The notes under the pieces are model-generated. The model did no database searches, was not told the origin of the DNA, and saw nothing but the letters and a program-made list of their open reading frames with translations. The position numbers and the translations under genes were made by a program. Shown one piece after another: positions 15,786 to 22,775 of a stretch of 29,409 nt of DNA (positions are counted from its first letter, which is position 1; the number at the start of each line of letters is the position of its first letter). This stretch comes from an uncultured Ruminococcus sp. GTDB taxonomy: Bacteria > Bacillota > Clostridia > Oscillospirales > Ruminococcaceae. Where the stretch lies: assembly GCA_910584195.1 (NCBI GenBank), contig CAJTYV010000030.1, forward strand, positions 1 to 29,409. Reading direction: 5' to 3'.

Positions 15786-15814
15786 ATTATAACATATTTA
15801 TTTGCAATTCGCAA
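15786..15814 (-). promoter_or_regulatory. Possible second, upstream promoter of the pilus operon
   Basis: Minus strand TTGCGA (15814-15809), 17-nt spacer ending TATGT, TATAAT (15791-15786). It would give a leader of about 280 nt before pilC or a separate small RNA. The AT-rich stretch 15623-15900 holds no supported gene. Confidence 0.45.
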
Positions 15815-15900
15815 CACATTTTTGACTATTTTCTAAAATTTTTTTAAATTTATGAACCACGATGATTTTTTTAACTAAATCTTACGGTCTTATCCTTCTG

Positions 15901-16060
15901 TCAAAGCTCTGATACCAACAAACAGACGGCTTACGGCGATAAGCCTGATTCAGTTGTAGATTGTATCTCCTACTGAATCTGAAGATATTCTCCGCCCAAG
16001 AGGGTGCGGAGCTCCGTTGAAGAACCGTGAGACGGGGACACCGTCTGTAATTATATCTGC
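15901..16060 (+). repeat. Dispersed structured intergenic element, copy 2
   Basis: Starts TCAAAGCTCTGAT like the other copies. Closing helix ACAGACGG (15922-15929) with CCGTCTGT (16041-16048); inner hairpin GGCTTA/TAAGCC; then the GATTCAGT...ACTGAATC hairpin, which has two mismatches here. The segment that forms two small hairpins in copy 1 is shortened. Lies between the divergent pilC and yajC. Confidence 0.75.
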
Positions 16061-16148
16061 ATTTTTTTGCCTTATCACGGAAAAACGCTTAAAAATCCAC
16101 ACATACCAAAATACTGAACAGACTCTAAAAATATTTCAGGAAAAAGGC

Positions 16149-16177
16149 TTGCATTTTTTACCTGTATATGATATAAT
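16149..16177 (+). promoter_or_regulatory. Promoter of yajC
   Basis: TTGCAT (16149-16154), 17-nt spacer ending TATGA, TATAAT (16172-16177). The start near 16184 leaves an 80-nt leader before the ATG at 16264. Confidence 0.8.
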
Positions 16178-16263
16178 AAATTTTAGTCATTATTATCGCT
16201 CTCCAAGAAAATCACGAGCTTTACGCGGTTAATTGGCAGAGCAACAGAAAAAGGAGTCGCTTT

Positions 16264-16782
16264 ATGAAAAGAAAATCAGCATATATCTTTATAACGGCAT
16301 TCATTACGATGATGTCGGTAGGCACTTATGCAATGAACGCATTTGCAGAGGGTGAAGCAGCCGCTTCCGCTTCGGGAAATCAGCAATCTGCCGGCAACCC
16401 GATCCTGACCCTCGTTCTGCCTCTTGTACTTATGTTCGTGCTGCTCTACTTTATGGCTATCAGACCTCAGAAAAAGCGCGATCAGGAAGCCAAGAACATG
16501 CAGAACAGCTTACAGGTCGGTGATGAAGTAATTACCAGCGGCGGAATTGTCGGCATGGTATTCCGCATAGGCGATGATACGATAGTTATCGAGACAGGTG
16601 GCGAGCGTCATAAGCTCAGAATAAAAAAATGGGCTGTTGCAGAAAATGTTTCGGCAACAGAAAGAGCGAAAGAAGCGCAGTCCAAAACAAAATCTCCACT
16701 TGCAGCAGCCGGCGTTACAGACGACAGCGATAAGAAAAAATCAAAGAAATCAAAAAAATCCGAAGATTCAGAAAACGAATAA
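16264..16782 (+). CDS. yajC: Preprotein translocase subunit YajC
   Basis: A 172-residue accessory subunit of the SecDF-YajC membrane complex. Residues 46-66 are the conserved membrane helix (ILTLVLPLVLMFVLLYFMAI), followed by RPQKKRDQEAKNMQNSLQVG, GDEVITSGGIVG and the short beta domain, all typical of YajC. Two oddities: it begins with what looks like a cleavable signal peptide (residues 4-28, ending AFA before E), and it ends in a long Lys/Ser/Asp tail (about residues 145-172). Common YajC proteins have about 100 residues and lack both. AAAGGAGT supports ATG 16264. A terminator hairpin follows directly, then a small membrane-protein gene. Confidence 0.92.
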   Translation: MKRKSAYIFITAFITMMSVGTYAMNAFAEGEAAASASGNQQSAGNPILTLVLPLVLMFVLLYFMAIRPQKKRDQEAKNMQNSLQVGDEVITSGGIVGMVFRIGDDTIVIETGGERHKLRIKKWAVAENVSATERAKEAQSKTKSPLAAAGVTDDSDKKKSKKSKKSEDSENE

Positions 16783-16788
16783 AAAAAC

Positions 16789-16832
16789 AAGCCTCCGCAT
16801 AGTATTAAGTAAATATTATGTGGAGGCTTTTT
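16789..16832 (+). terminator. yajC terminator hairpin that also covers the next ribosome site
   Basis: A 16-bp stem (16789-16804 with 16814-16829, two G-T pairs) with a 9-nt loop, then T residues to 16832. The GGAGG ribosome site (16822-16826) of the following gene lies inside the 3' arm, and the ATG follows at 16833. Confidence 0.85.
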
Positions 16833-17225
16833 ATGGGTCGTTACAAAAAAAACATATGGGAAAACACTTTTTTAAGCTTCGGTATATCGGTATTTTTCGG
16901 CATAGCATGCGGGCTCGCAGGATGTATTTTGTTCTCTGCCGTGTCATTTTTGGTATTTAAAGGCATGATGTTCGGTAAGCTGTTCAATCTGCTGACGCTG
17001 TTCATAAGCGGTTATTTCAGCGGAAATTTATGCGGACGTTACCGCAGACGGCGCGGAATGATCGACGGCGCAATATGCGGCACAGTCATATATGCAGTTC
17101 TGCTTTCGGTGTCTGCCGTATTCGGAGAATTTACTGACCTCAAAAAACTAATGATCCTTGCAGCAGCAGGAGCTGTCGGCGGTATAGCCGGCGTCAATTC
17201 AACAAGACCCAAAAATCTCATGTAA
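16833..17225 (+). CDS. Small polytopic membrane protein, TIGR04086-like
   Basis: A 130-residue integral membrane protein with about four hydrophobic segments (approx. 14-43, 47-66, 78-98, 106-122) and a basic loop CGRYRRRRG near residues 67-75. Size, topology, Gly-rich last helix and position directly after yajC resemble the TIGR04086 family of Clostridia, whose function is unknown. I chose ATG 16833 because GGAGG lies 7 nt upstream; the ATG at 16818 lies inside the terminator stem. Read-through transcripts from yajC would have the ribosome site locked in that stem, so translation may need an unfolded leader. No separate promoter is evident. A long hairpin follows the stop codon. Confidence 0.75.
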   Translation: MGRYKKNIWENTFLSFGISVFFGIACGLAGCILFSAVSFLVFKGMMFGKLFNLLTLFISGYFSGNLCGRYRRRRGMIDGAICGTVIYAVLLSVSAVFGEFTDLKKLMILAAAGAVGGIAGVNSTRPKNLM

Positions 17226-17245
17226 ACAGCGTGTCGCCGCATCTC

Positions 17246-17289
17246 AGAGCCTGTTCGGAATCTTTTCAAAAAGACTCTGAACAGGCTCT
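17246..17289. terminator. Long hairpin between convergent genes, probable terminator
   Basis: A 14-bp stem, AGAGCCTGTTC with GAACAGGCTCT plus three further pairs, enclosing a smaller CTTTT/AAAAG stem. No T-run follows on either strand, so it may be a weak terminator or an RNA-stability element between the TIGR04086-like gene and the ClC gene. Confidence 0.5.
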
Positions 17290-17319
17290 AAGACTTGCCG
17301 TAAAATAACCCTGCTAAAG

Positions 17320-18576
17320 CTATCCGCCAATACGTTTATTTATATATTTAGTTCTGATTTTTGAATAGAGTATTTTTTGTTCGCTGTAAAGACCTCTGTA
17401 TCCGGAAAGCATATAGCTGACCGCACAAGCAAGGACGTAAACCCCGATTCCCTCGCTGCCGAAAAGCTCTATACTCAGCAGTACAGAAGCGACAGGACAG
17501 TTTGTGACTCCGCAGAACAGCGCAGCCATGCCTACCGCTGCTCCTACAGAACAATCCAATCCAAGCAGCGGCGCAAAAACGCTTCCGAAAGACGAGCCGA
17601 TAAAGAACACGGGAAATATTTCTCCTCCTTTAAATCCCGAACCGAGAGTAATCGCCGTAAACAGCATTTTTATCAGAAAAGCCGCAAAAAACGGACTCTC
17701 GGAAAATGCCGAGATTATTGCATTGCCGCCCGTTCCGTTATATGTACCGCTGCCCTCGAGTACGGTAAGCAGGACTACGATAACGCCTCCCGCCGCCGCC
17801 CTAACAGCGTGATTTTTAATTTTTTTAAACAGCCTGCCCGTTCTTCCTAAGAGCATACAAAATAATACGCTTATAACAGCGCATAACGCTCCGATAAACA
17901 CTACCTTTAAATACAGTAAAGGCTCTGACTCCGGCATATTTACGCTTACCTGTATATGAGTATTTCCAAAAAGCGACGATATATAGCTCGCTGTCAGAGC
18001 AGCAGTCACGCAAGGGACTATCGCAGAGTAATAAAAAATCCCAACGCTCACCACTTCCATCGAAAAAATAGCTGCTGTTACGGGAGTTCCGAAAACTGCC
18101 GCAAACATTGCGCTCATACTGCACATTGTCAATATCCGCTTATCATCGTCACCGAATTTCAGCTTGCGTCCGGTAAAAGAACCGAGAGCAGCTCCGATCT
18201 GCAGGGAAGCGCCCTCCCGTCCGCTTGAACCGCCGCACAAATGAGTCAGCACAGTCGCTATGAAAATGCACACGGCATGGCGTATTCCCATTATCTTATT
18301 GTCACGGACAGCTAAAAGCACAAGATTAGTCCCCTTATCATGACTGTAATTAAGTACATCGTAAAGACAGGCTATCGCCGCCCCGACGGCAGGGAGCAGA
18401 AAGATCAGCCACGTATGTTCCGAACGAAAGCTTTCCGCCTCGCCGGAGCAGAAATGGAACAAAGCTCCCGTAAGTCCTATAAGAACGCCTGTTATCGAAC
18501 CAATAAGCAGCCATTTGAAAAAAAATCCGATCTCCTTCAAATGCTCGTTATGTAAAATATCATTTATTTTCTGCAT
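17320..18576 (-). CDS. ClC-family anion channel or antiporter, possibly fluoride type
   Basis: A 418-residue membrane protein of the ClC family. The gating-glutamate motif is GREGA at 119-123 (E121) within THLCGGSSGREGASLQIG, and GSGFKGGEIFP is at 312-322. The segment that in chloride-type ClCs reads G-S-G-I-P is KGTNLVL here (81-87). From memory, loss of that Ser and the THLxGGSxGREG pattern resemble the fluoride/proton antiporter branch, so the substrate may be fluoride; I could not test this. No regulatory (CBS) domain is attached. The ribosome site is weak (GGGTTTCTTTT before ATG 18576). It begins 32 nt after the DUF4317 gene and is probably co-transcribed with it; no fluoride riboswitch is seen upstream. 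Confidence 0.88.
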   Translation of the reverse strand: MQKINDILHNEHLKEIGFFFKWLLIGSITGVLIGLTGALFHFCSGEAESFRSEHTWLIFLLPAVGAAIACLYDVLNYSHDKGTNLVLLAVRDNKIMGIRHAVCIFIATVLTHLCGGSSGREGASLQIGAALGSFTGRKLKFGDDDKRILTMCSMSAMFAAVFGTPVTAAIFSMEVVSVGIFYYSAIVPCVTAALTASYISSLFGNTHIQVSVNMPESEPLLYLKVVFIGALCAVISVLFCMLLGRTGRLFKKIKNHAVRAAAGGVIVVLLTVLEGSGTYNGTGGNAIISAFSESPFFAAFLIKMLFTAITLGSGFKGGEIFPVFFIGSSFGSVFAPLLGLDCSVGAAVGMAALFCGVTNCPVASVLLSIELFGSEGIGVYVLACAVSYMLSGYRGLYSEQKILYSKIRTKYINKRIGG

Positions 18577-18608
18577 ATCGTTAAAAGAAACCCGTATGAG
18601 AACAAGTT

Positions 18609-19760
18609 CTAAGCCATGACCTCCTTTTTCTCCTCCAGTCTGACAGGCAGACCGTTTATTTCAATGGTCGGATCGTCAAGGTCTATAAGCAGGCATCGGC
18701 GTCCGTTAACCACGCTTGTACGAACCTTATCAGCGGCAGAAGGCTTGATATTCACGGTTATTCCGGGAGAAGTCAGCACAGTTTTCGTCTCGATAAGATT
18801 GCTTACAGTCAGAGGCGCGTCCCCACAGAACTTTTCATACACCGGATCGGTCATTTCTACGCGTTCCTGAGGTATACCTATATCGGTAAGTATTCCCTTT
18901 AGTTTCGAATTGTCGAGGACTGTTCTATCCGTATCGTCCTTATTTTCCTCAACTACCTCCTGAAGCTTTTCGTTAACGGTCTTTATGACCATGTAGTCCA
19001 AATCGTCGCCGACAACGCCTTTAAGAATATTTTGAAAACTTGCCTTTTCATTATCGGCAGACATTACGAACGTACAGCCAAGCACGTTCTCTACAAGTGA
19101 AATATTCGGTTTTGAAGCAGATTTCATGTAACACATAACATGATTAATATCGGTGCTTCTGTTACTGAAAACGGGATACAGAAACCCCTCCGAAGGCGCT
19201 TTGCTGATAATAAGCTCAGTATTTACTTTCTTTGTTATTTCATTATTAAAGCTGTCAAAAACAAATCCGTCGCTGCCTGTATTTACCGGACAAAGGGCTG
19301 TTAGAAGATAGCGGTAAAGCTCGTCCTCACCTTCAGCAAATTCATCATTTTTATCCTTTCGGCGTATGGTATATGTACAATATGCCGTAATCACGGCATA
19401 AGGACCCTCATGACTGAAGCTGTTCGCTATATGGTTCATAAAATTCTCGCAGATAATATCGTCTTTCAGTTCGCAGCGAAGCAGACTGTAGAGTATTTCC
19501 TGCGGCTGTCCCTCCTCATATGCCTCGTTCGGAAACTGATATTCACAGAAATTTTTACCTACGTTTGTATTGAGAACCTTTTTCAGCGTTTCATCATATA
19601 CGTCATGTTCCTCAACAGACATCGTAAGACATGATGACGTTTTATAATATCTGACGTTCTTTTCTGCATCAACAAAGCCTGTGAGTACTCTGTCCATAAT
19701 AAAAAATCCACTTTTATCTGAAAAGTTCTTCTTTATCTCTGCCGTCTCTTTTTTGTTCAT
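18609..19760 (-). CDS. DUF4317 family protein
   Basis: A 383-residue protein with no known activity. The opening MNKKETAEIKKNFS, the segment FVDAEKNVRYY near residue 30 and the C-terminal order of domains are those of DUF4317 proteins, found mainly in Clostridia. There is no signal peptide or membrane segment, so it should be cytoplasmic. ATG 19760 is chosen because AGAGGT precedes it and the promoter -10 lies at 19800-19805; a longer frame from 19856 would begin upstream of the promoter. Cotranscribed with the ClC gene downstream (32-nt gap). A functional link between the two is only suggested by position. Confidence 0.85.
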   Translation of the reverse strand: MNKKETAEIKKNFSDKSGFFIMDRVLTGFVDAEKNVRYYKTSSCLTMSVEEHDVYDETLKKVLNTNVGKNFCEYQFPNEAYEEGQPQEILYSLLRCELKDDIICENFMNHIANSFSHEGPYAVITAYCTYTIRRKDKNDEFAEGEDELYRYLLTALCPVNTGSDGFVFDSFNNEITKKVNTELIISKAPSEGFLYPVFSNRSTDINHVMCYMKSASKPNISLVENVLGCTFVMSADNEKASFQNILKGVVGDDLDYMVIKTVNEKLQEVVEENKDDTDRTVLDNSKLKGILTDIGIPQERVEMTDPVYEKFCGDAPLTVSNLIETKTVLTSPGITVNIKPSAADKVRTSVVNGRRCLLIDLDDPTIEINGLPVRLEEKKEVMA

Positions 19761-19799
19761 ATATTTTACCTCTGTTTCAGAATTTTTATTGCAGTAACC

Positions 19800-19828
19800 A
19801 TTATAACATATAAGCTTAAAAATTGCAA
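19800..19828 (-). promoter_or_regulatory. Promoter of the DUF4317-ClC unit
   Basis: Minus strand TTGCAA (19828-19823), 17-nt spacer ending TATGT, TATAAT (19805-19800). The start would be about 33 nt before ATG 19760. Confidence 0.8.
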
Positions 19829-19852
19829 CAGACGCGGAAATAATTTTCGTTT

Positions 19853-19950
19853 TCAAAGCTCTGATCTCAACAAGCAGACGGTTTACGGCAGTAAGCCTGA
19901 GTCTAAGTCTAAGAGACGGGGGATATCGTCTGCGGTTAACTTATCTGCGT
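19853..19950 (+). repeat. Dispersed structured intergenic element, copy 3 (short form)
   Basis: Starts TCAAAGCTCTGAT and keeps the closing helix (GCAGACG 19874-19880 with CGTCTGC 19927-19933) and hairpin GGTTTAC/GTAAGCC, but the central 15-bp hairpin and the segment after it are gone. The 3' tail resembles copy 2 (TTATCTGC). Lies between the divergent DUF4317 gene and htpG. Confidence 0.7.
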
Positions 19951-20005
19951 AAATCTGACGTTCTTACAGCAAATATGAATAAAGTGTAAACATTTCCCTT
20001 CGTTA

Positions 20006-20034
20006 TTGACAATAGACATAAAAAGAGTTATACT
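20006..20034 (+). promoter_or_regulatory. Promoter of htpG
   Basis: TTGACA (20006-20011), 17-nt spacer, TATACT (20029-20034). The start point falls inside the CIRCE operator that follows. Confidence 0.88.
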
Positions 20035-20038
20035 ATTA

Positions 20039-20065
20039 TTAGCACTCGCAGTACAAGAGTGCTAA
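20039..20065 (+). promoter_or_regulatory. CIRCE operator (HrcA binding site)
   Basis: TTAGCACTC-N9-GAGTGCTAA, a perfect match to the CIRCE consensus. It begins 5 nt after the htpG -10 and so covers the transcription start. HrcA repression with heat induction is expected; the hrcA gene itself is not in the window. Confidence 0.97.
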
Positions 20066-20088
20066 TCAATTGTATGGAGATGTTAAAT

Positions 20089-21984
20089 ATGGAACAAAAA
20101 CAGTTCAAGGCAGAGTCTAAACGACTTCTTGATATGATGATTCATTCAATTTATACTCACAAGGAAATTTTCCTCCGCGAGCTTATTTCAAACGCAAGCG
20201 ATGCTATAGATAAGCTTTATTTCAAGTCTCTTACCGATGATAAAGTCGGACTTTCAAAAGACGATTTTGCTATATGGATTTCCGCAGACAAGGATTCCCG
20301 CACTTTGAAAATCACCGATAACGGTATTGGAATGACAGCCGAAGAACTTGAAAATAACCTCGGAACTATCGCAAACAGCGGTTCGCTCAAATTCAAAACA
20401 GAAAACAAGCTTGATGAAGAAAATCAGATCATCGGTCAATTCGGCGTAGGCTTCTATTCGGCTTTTATGGTCGCTAAAAAAGTAACCGTAATTTCAAAAG
20501 CATACGGCTCTGATACCGCTTACCGCTGGGAATCCGAGGGCGTTGACGGTTATACGATCTCGGAAGACGATAAAACGTCCGTTGGTACGGAAATAATCCT
20601 CGAGCTTCTTGATGATACCGATGACGAGCAGTACGGAGAATTTCTCGACACCTACCGCATTAAATCGCTTATCACAAAATACAGCGATTATATACGCTTC
20701 CCCATTAAAATGGAAGTCTCCCACAGCCGTCCGATCGAAATGTCCGATGAGGACAAGGAAGCCGGAAAAGCTCCCGAATACGAGGACTACATCGAGATCG
20801 AAACGCTCAACAGCATGATACCGCTTTGGAAAAAGAGCAAATCAGAGCTTAAAGAAGAGGACTACAAGCACTTCTATACAGAAAAATTCTACGACTACAA
20901 CGAACCGCTTAAATATTCCCACGTTGTAAACGAGGGTATGCCCAGCTATAACGCTTTGCTCTATATACCGTCTAAAGCTCCCTATGACTTCTATTCAAAA
21001 GAATTTGAAAAGGGCTTGCAGCTTTACTCCAACGGCGTTCTTATCATGGACAAGTGCGGCGACCTGCTGCCGGATTATTTCGGCTTCGTAAAGGGTCTTG
21101 TTGACAGCGAGGATCTGTCGCTTAATATTTCAAGAGAAATGCTTCAGCACGACAAGCAGCTCAAGGTCATTGCAAAGAGCATCGAGAAAACTATCACCAG
21201 CGAATTGAAAAAAATGCTCAAAAACGAGCGCGAAAAGTACGAAAGCTTCTGGAAAGAATTCGGCATTCAGCTGAAATTCGGCGTTTACAGCGGTTACGGC
21301 ATGAATAAGGACAAGCTTCAGGATCTGCTGCTGTTTACATCCTCTCAGGGAAAACTTGTGACGCTGGACGAATATGTTTCCGCTATGCCCGAGGAGCAAA
21401 AGTACATCTACTACGCGACCGGCGAAACTGCTGCGCGTATCGAACAGCTTCCGCAAACCGAGCTTGTTAAAGATAAAGGCTTTGAGATACTTTATCTCAC
21501 TGATAACGTTGACGAATTCGCCGTTAAAATGCTTATGAATTACAAGGAAAAAGAGTTCAAAAACGTTTCCTCCGACGACCTCGGTATCGAGAATACCGAA
21601 AAACAGGAAGAAGTCAAGGCTAAAGAAGAAGAAAACTCCGATTTGCTTAAAGCAATGGCTGATTCTCTCGGCGATAAGGTTTCAAAGGTCGTGCTTTCAA
21701 AGCGTCTGAAATCCCACCCTGTATGTATCACCAGCGAAGGCGAAATTACTCTTGAAATGGAGAAAGTCCTCAACTCCATGCCCGGAGATCAGAAAGTAAA
21801 GGCTCAGCGTGTTCTTGAGATAAACCCCGATCACGAGATCTTCGCTAAGCTCTGCTCTATCGGAAACGATACCGAAAAACTTGGAAAATACGCTTCTATG
21901 CTTTACACTCAGGCTCTCCTTATCGAGGGTATGCCAATTGATAATCCCGTTGAATTTTCAAATCTTATCTGCGAATTGATGTAA
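20089..21984 (+). CDS. htpG: Molecular chaperone HtpG (Hsp90)
   Basis: A 631-residue homodimeric ATP-dependent chaperone. The GHKL ATPase domain shows IFLRELISNASDAIDKL at about 28-44, DNGIGM near 80-85 and GQFGVGFYSAFMV near 118-130. The middle domain has the catalytic-arginine region LNISREMLQ, and the C-terminal dimer domain ends VEFSNLICELM; there is no EEVD, as usual in bacteria. Length matches the family (about 620-630). ATG 20089 is chosen with GGAG 9 nt upstream; the frame from 20059 would start inside the CIRCE operator. Monocistronic, with its own promoter, CIRCE site and terminators. In Bacillus subtilis htpG is not under HrcA, so this arrangement differs. Confidence 0.97.
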   Translation: MEQKQFKAESKRLLDMMIHSIYTHKEIFLRELISNASDAIDKLYFKSLTDDKVGLSKDDFAIWISADKDSRTLKITDNGIGMTAEELENNLGTIANSGSLKFKTENKLDEENQIIGQFGVGFYSAFMVAKKVTVISKAYGSDTAYRWESEGVDGYTISEDDKTSVGTEIILELLDDTDDEQYGEFLDTYRIKSLITKYSDYIRFPIKMEVSHSRPIEMSDEDKEAGKAPEYEDYIEIETLNSMIPLWKKSKSELKEEDYKHFYTEKFYDYNEPLKYSHVVNEGMPSYNALLYIPSKAPYDFYSKEFEKGLQLYSNGVLIMDKCGDLLPDYFGFVKGLVDSEDLSLNISREMLQHDKQLKVIAKSIEKTITSELKKMLKNEREKYESFWKEFGIQLKFGVYSGYGMNKDKLQDLLLFTSSQGKLVTLDEYVSAMPEEQKYIYYATGETAARIEQLPQTELVKDKGFEILYLTDNVDEFAVKMLMNYKEKEFKNVSSDDLGIENTEKQEEVKAKEEENSDLLKAMADSLGDKVSKVVLSKRLKSHPVCITSEGEITLEMEKVLNSMPGDQKVKAQRVLEINPDHEIFAKLCSIGNDTEKLGKYASMLYTQALLIEGMPIDNPVEFSNLICELM

Positions 21985-22017
21985 TTCAATAATTGCCCTA
22001 TCATCGTTATGAAAAGT

Positions 22018-22082
22018 TATTTTTTAGGGAACTCTCTATTAACAGAGCGTTCCCTAAAAAATAGTCCGCCGGACTGTTTTTT
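22018..22082. terminator. htpG terminators (two consecutive hairpins)
   Basis: First, a 15-bp stem TATTTTTTAGGGAAC/GTTCCCTAAAAAATA extended by CTCT/AGAG (22018-22063), with A and T tracts making it symmetric. Then AGTCC-GCC-GGACT (22063-22075) followed by TGTTTTTT. Confidence 0.8.
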
Positions 22083-22210
22083 CAATTTACCCTTTGCAGA
22101 GCGCCTGAACGCTATGCAGGGCTTTGCCCCACACTCCACCGGAGGGATATGTCCCTTTGAAATCCCGATTTTAGCCGCAACAGCTATCAGGATTGCCTTT
22201 AATAACAAAT
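22083..22210. other. Intergenic stretch with small hairpins
   Basis: Between the htpG terminators and the Sfp gene. Contains AGAGCG...CGCT, CTCC-ACC-GGAG and GGGATATGTCCC. Open frames cross it on both strands without ribosome sites or recognisable proteins. It may be a fragment of another interspersed repeat, but no second copy is in the window. I see no promoter for the downstream gene. Confidence 0.35.
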
Positions 22211-22216
22211 AATATT

Positions 22217-22747
22217 ATGATTTTAATTTCAATCAAAGATATTCCGAAAAAAAAGCAAAGCGCGCACGCTCATGCGCTGCTGCGCGAATGCCTGAAAAAA
22301 TACGGCATCAACTATTCCGACGATACTCCCGTTACCAAAAATAAGTACGGCAAACCGTCCTTGACGGAACGTCCCGATATTCATTTCAACCTTTCTCACG
22401 CCGATGGGATAACCGCCTGTTTCGTTTCAGACGCAGAATGCGGCATAGACTGCGAACCAATTCGCGAATACCGTCCCAACGTCATGAAAAGAGTCTTTTC
22501 CGATTCGGAACAAAAAATGCTGACGTCAGCTCCTGAAAAAGAACGCGATATAATGTTTTTTCGCCTATGGACGCTAAAAGAAGCATACATCAAGGCGATC
22601 GGCATTGGCTTGTCATTTCCCATGCGCGATATTGAATTTTCTTTCGGGAACGGCTGTATATTCTCAAATGCGGAAGAATACGAATTCAAACAATACATCA
22701 TAAAAAATAAATACATCGTTTCGATATGCAAAAAAGCAGCCGGCTGA
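22217..22747 (+). CDS. Sfp-type 4'-phosphopantetheinyl transferase
   Basis: A 176-residue enzyme that transfers phosphopantetheine from CoA to a serine of acyl or peptidyl carrier proteins. Family motifs: FNLSHADG at about 59-66, the Mg-binding GIDCEPI at about 78-84 and the catalytic RLWTLKEAYIKAIGIGL at about 118-134. At 176 residues it is somewhat short for Sfp (about 220) and closer to AcpS-II or EntD-like short forms. No carrier-protein, polyketide or nonribosomal peptide gene is in the window; it could serve fatty-acid ACP. ATG 22217 lacks a clear ribosome site; a TTG at 22193 is an alternative but is not better supported. Its stop codon lies in a terminator shared with serA. Confidence 0.9.
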   Translation: MILISIKDIPKKKQSAHAHALLRECLKKYGINYSDDTPVTKNKYGKPSLTERPDIHFNLSHADGITACFVSDAECGIDCEPIREYRPNVMKRVFSDSEQKMLTSAPEKERDIMFFRLWTLKEAYIKAIGIGLSFPMRDIEFSFGNGCIFSNAEEYEFKQYIIKNKYIVSICKKAAG

Positions 22748-22762
22748 CCGACTGCTTTTTTA
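22731..22762. terminator. Bidirectional terminator between the Sfp gene and serA
   Basis: AAAAAGCAG-C-CGG-CTGA-CCG-A-CTGCTTTTT: a stem with one mismatch flanked by A and T tracts, so it works in both directions. The stop codon of the Sfp-type gene is in the loop. Confidence 0.85.
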
Positions 22763-22775
22763 TATAAGGCTTCAC

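Noticed and set aside
16017..16232. 71-residue plus-strand open frame before yajC
   Set aside because: It overlaps the repeat end and the yajC promoter and has no ribosome site.
18577..18608. Fluoride riboswitch before the ClC gene
   Set aside because: Only 32 nt separate it from the DUF4317 gene; there is no room and no matching sequence, nor before the DUF4317 start.
15594..19828. ATATGTTATAAT shared by four promoters as a specific operator
   Set aside because: It is explained by the extended -10 (TGnTATAAT) consensus; only the longer pilD/pilC similarity is kept as a finding.
22009..22212. 67-residue plus-strand and 63-residue minus-strand frames after htpG
   Set aside because: They run through the htpG terminators and small hairpins, with no ribosome site and no recognisable protein.
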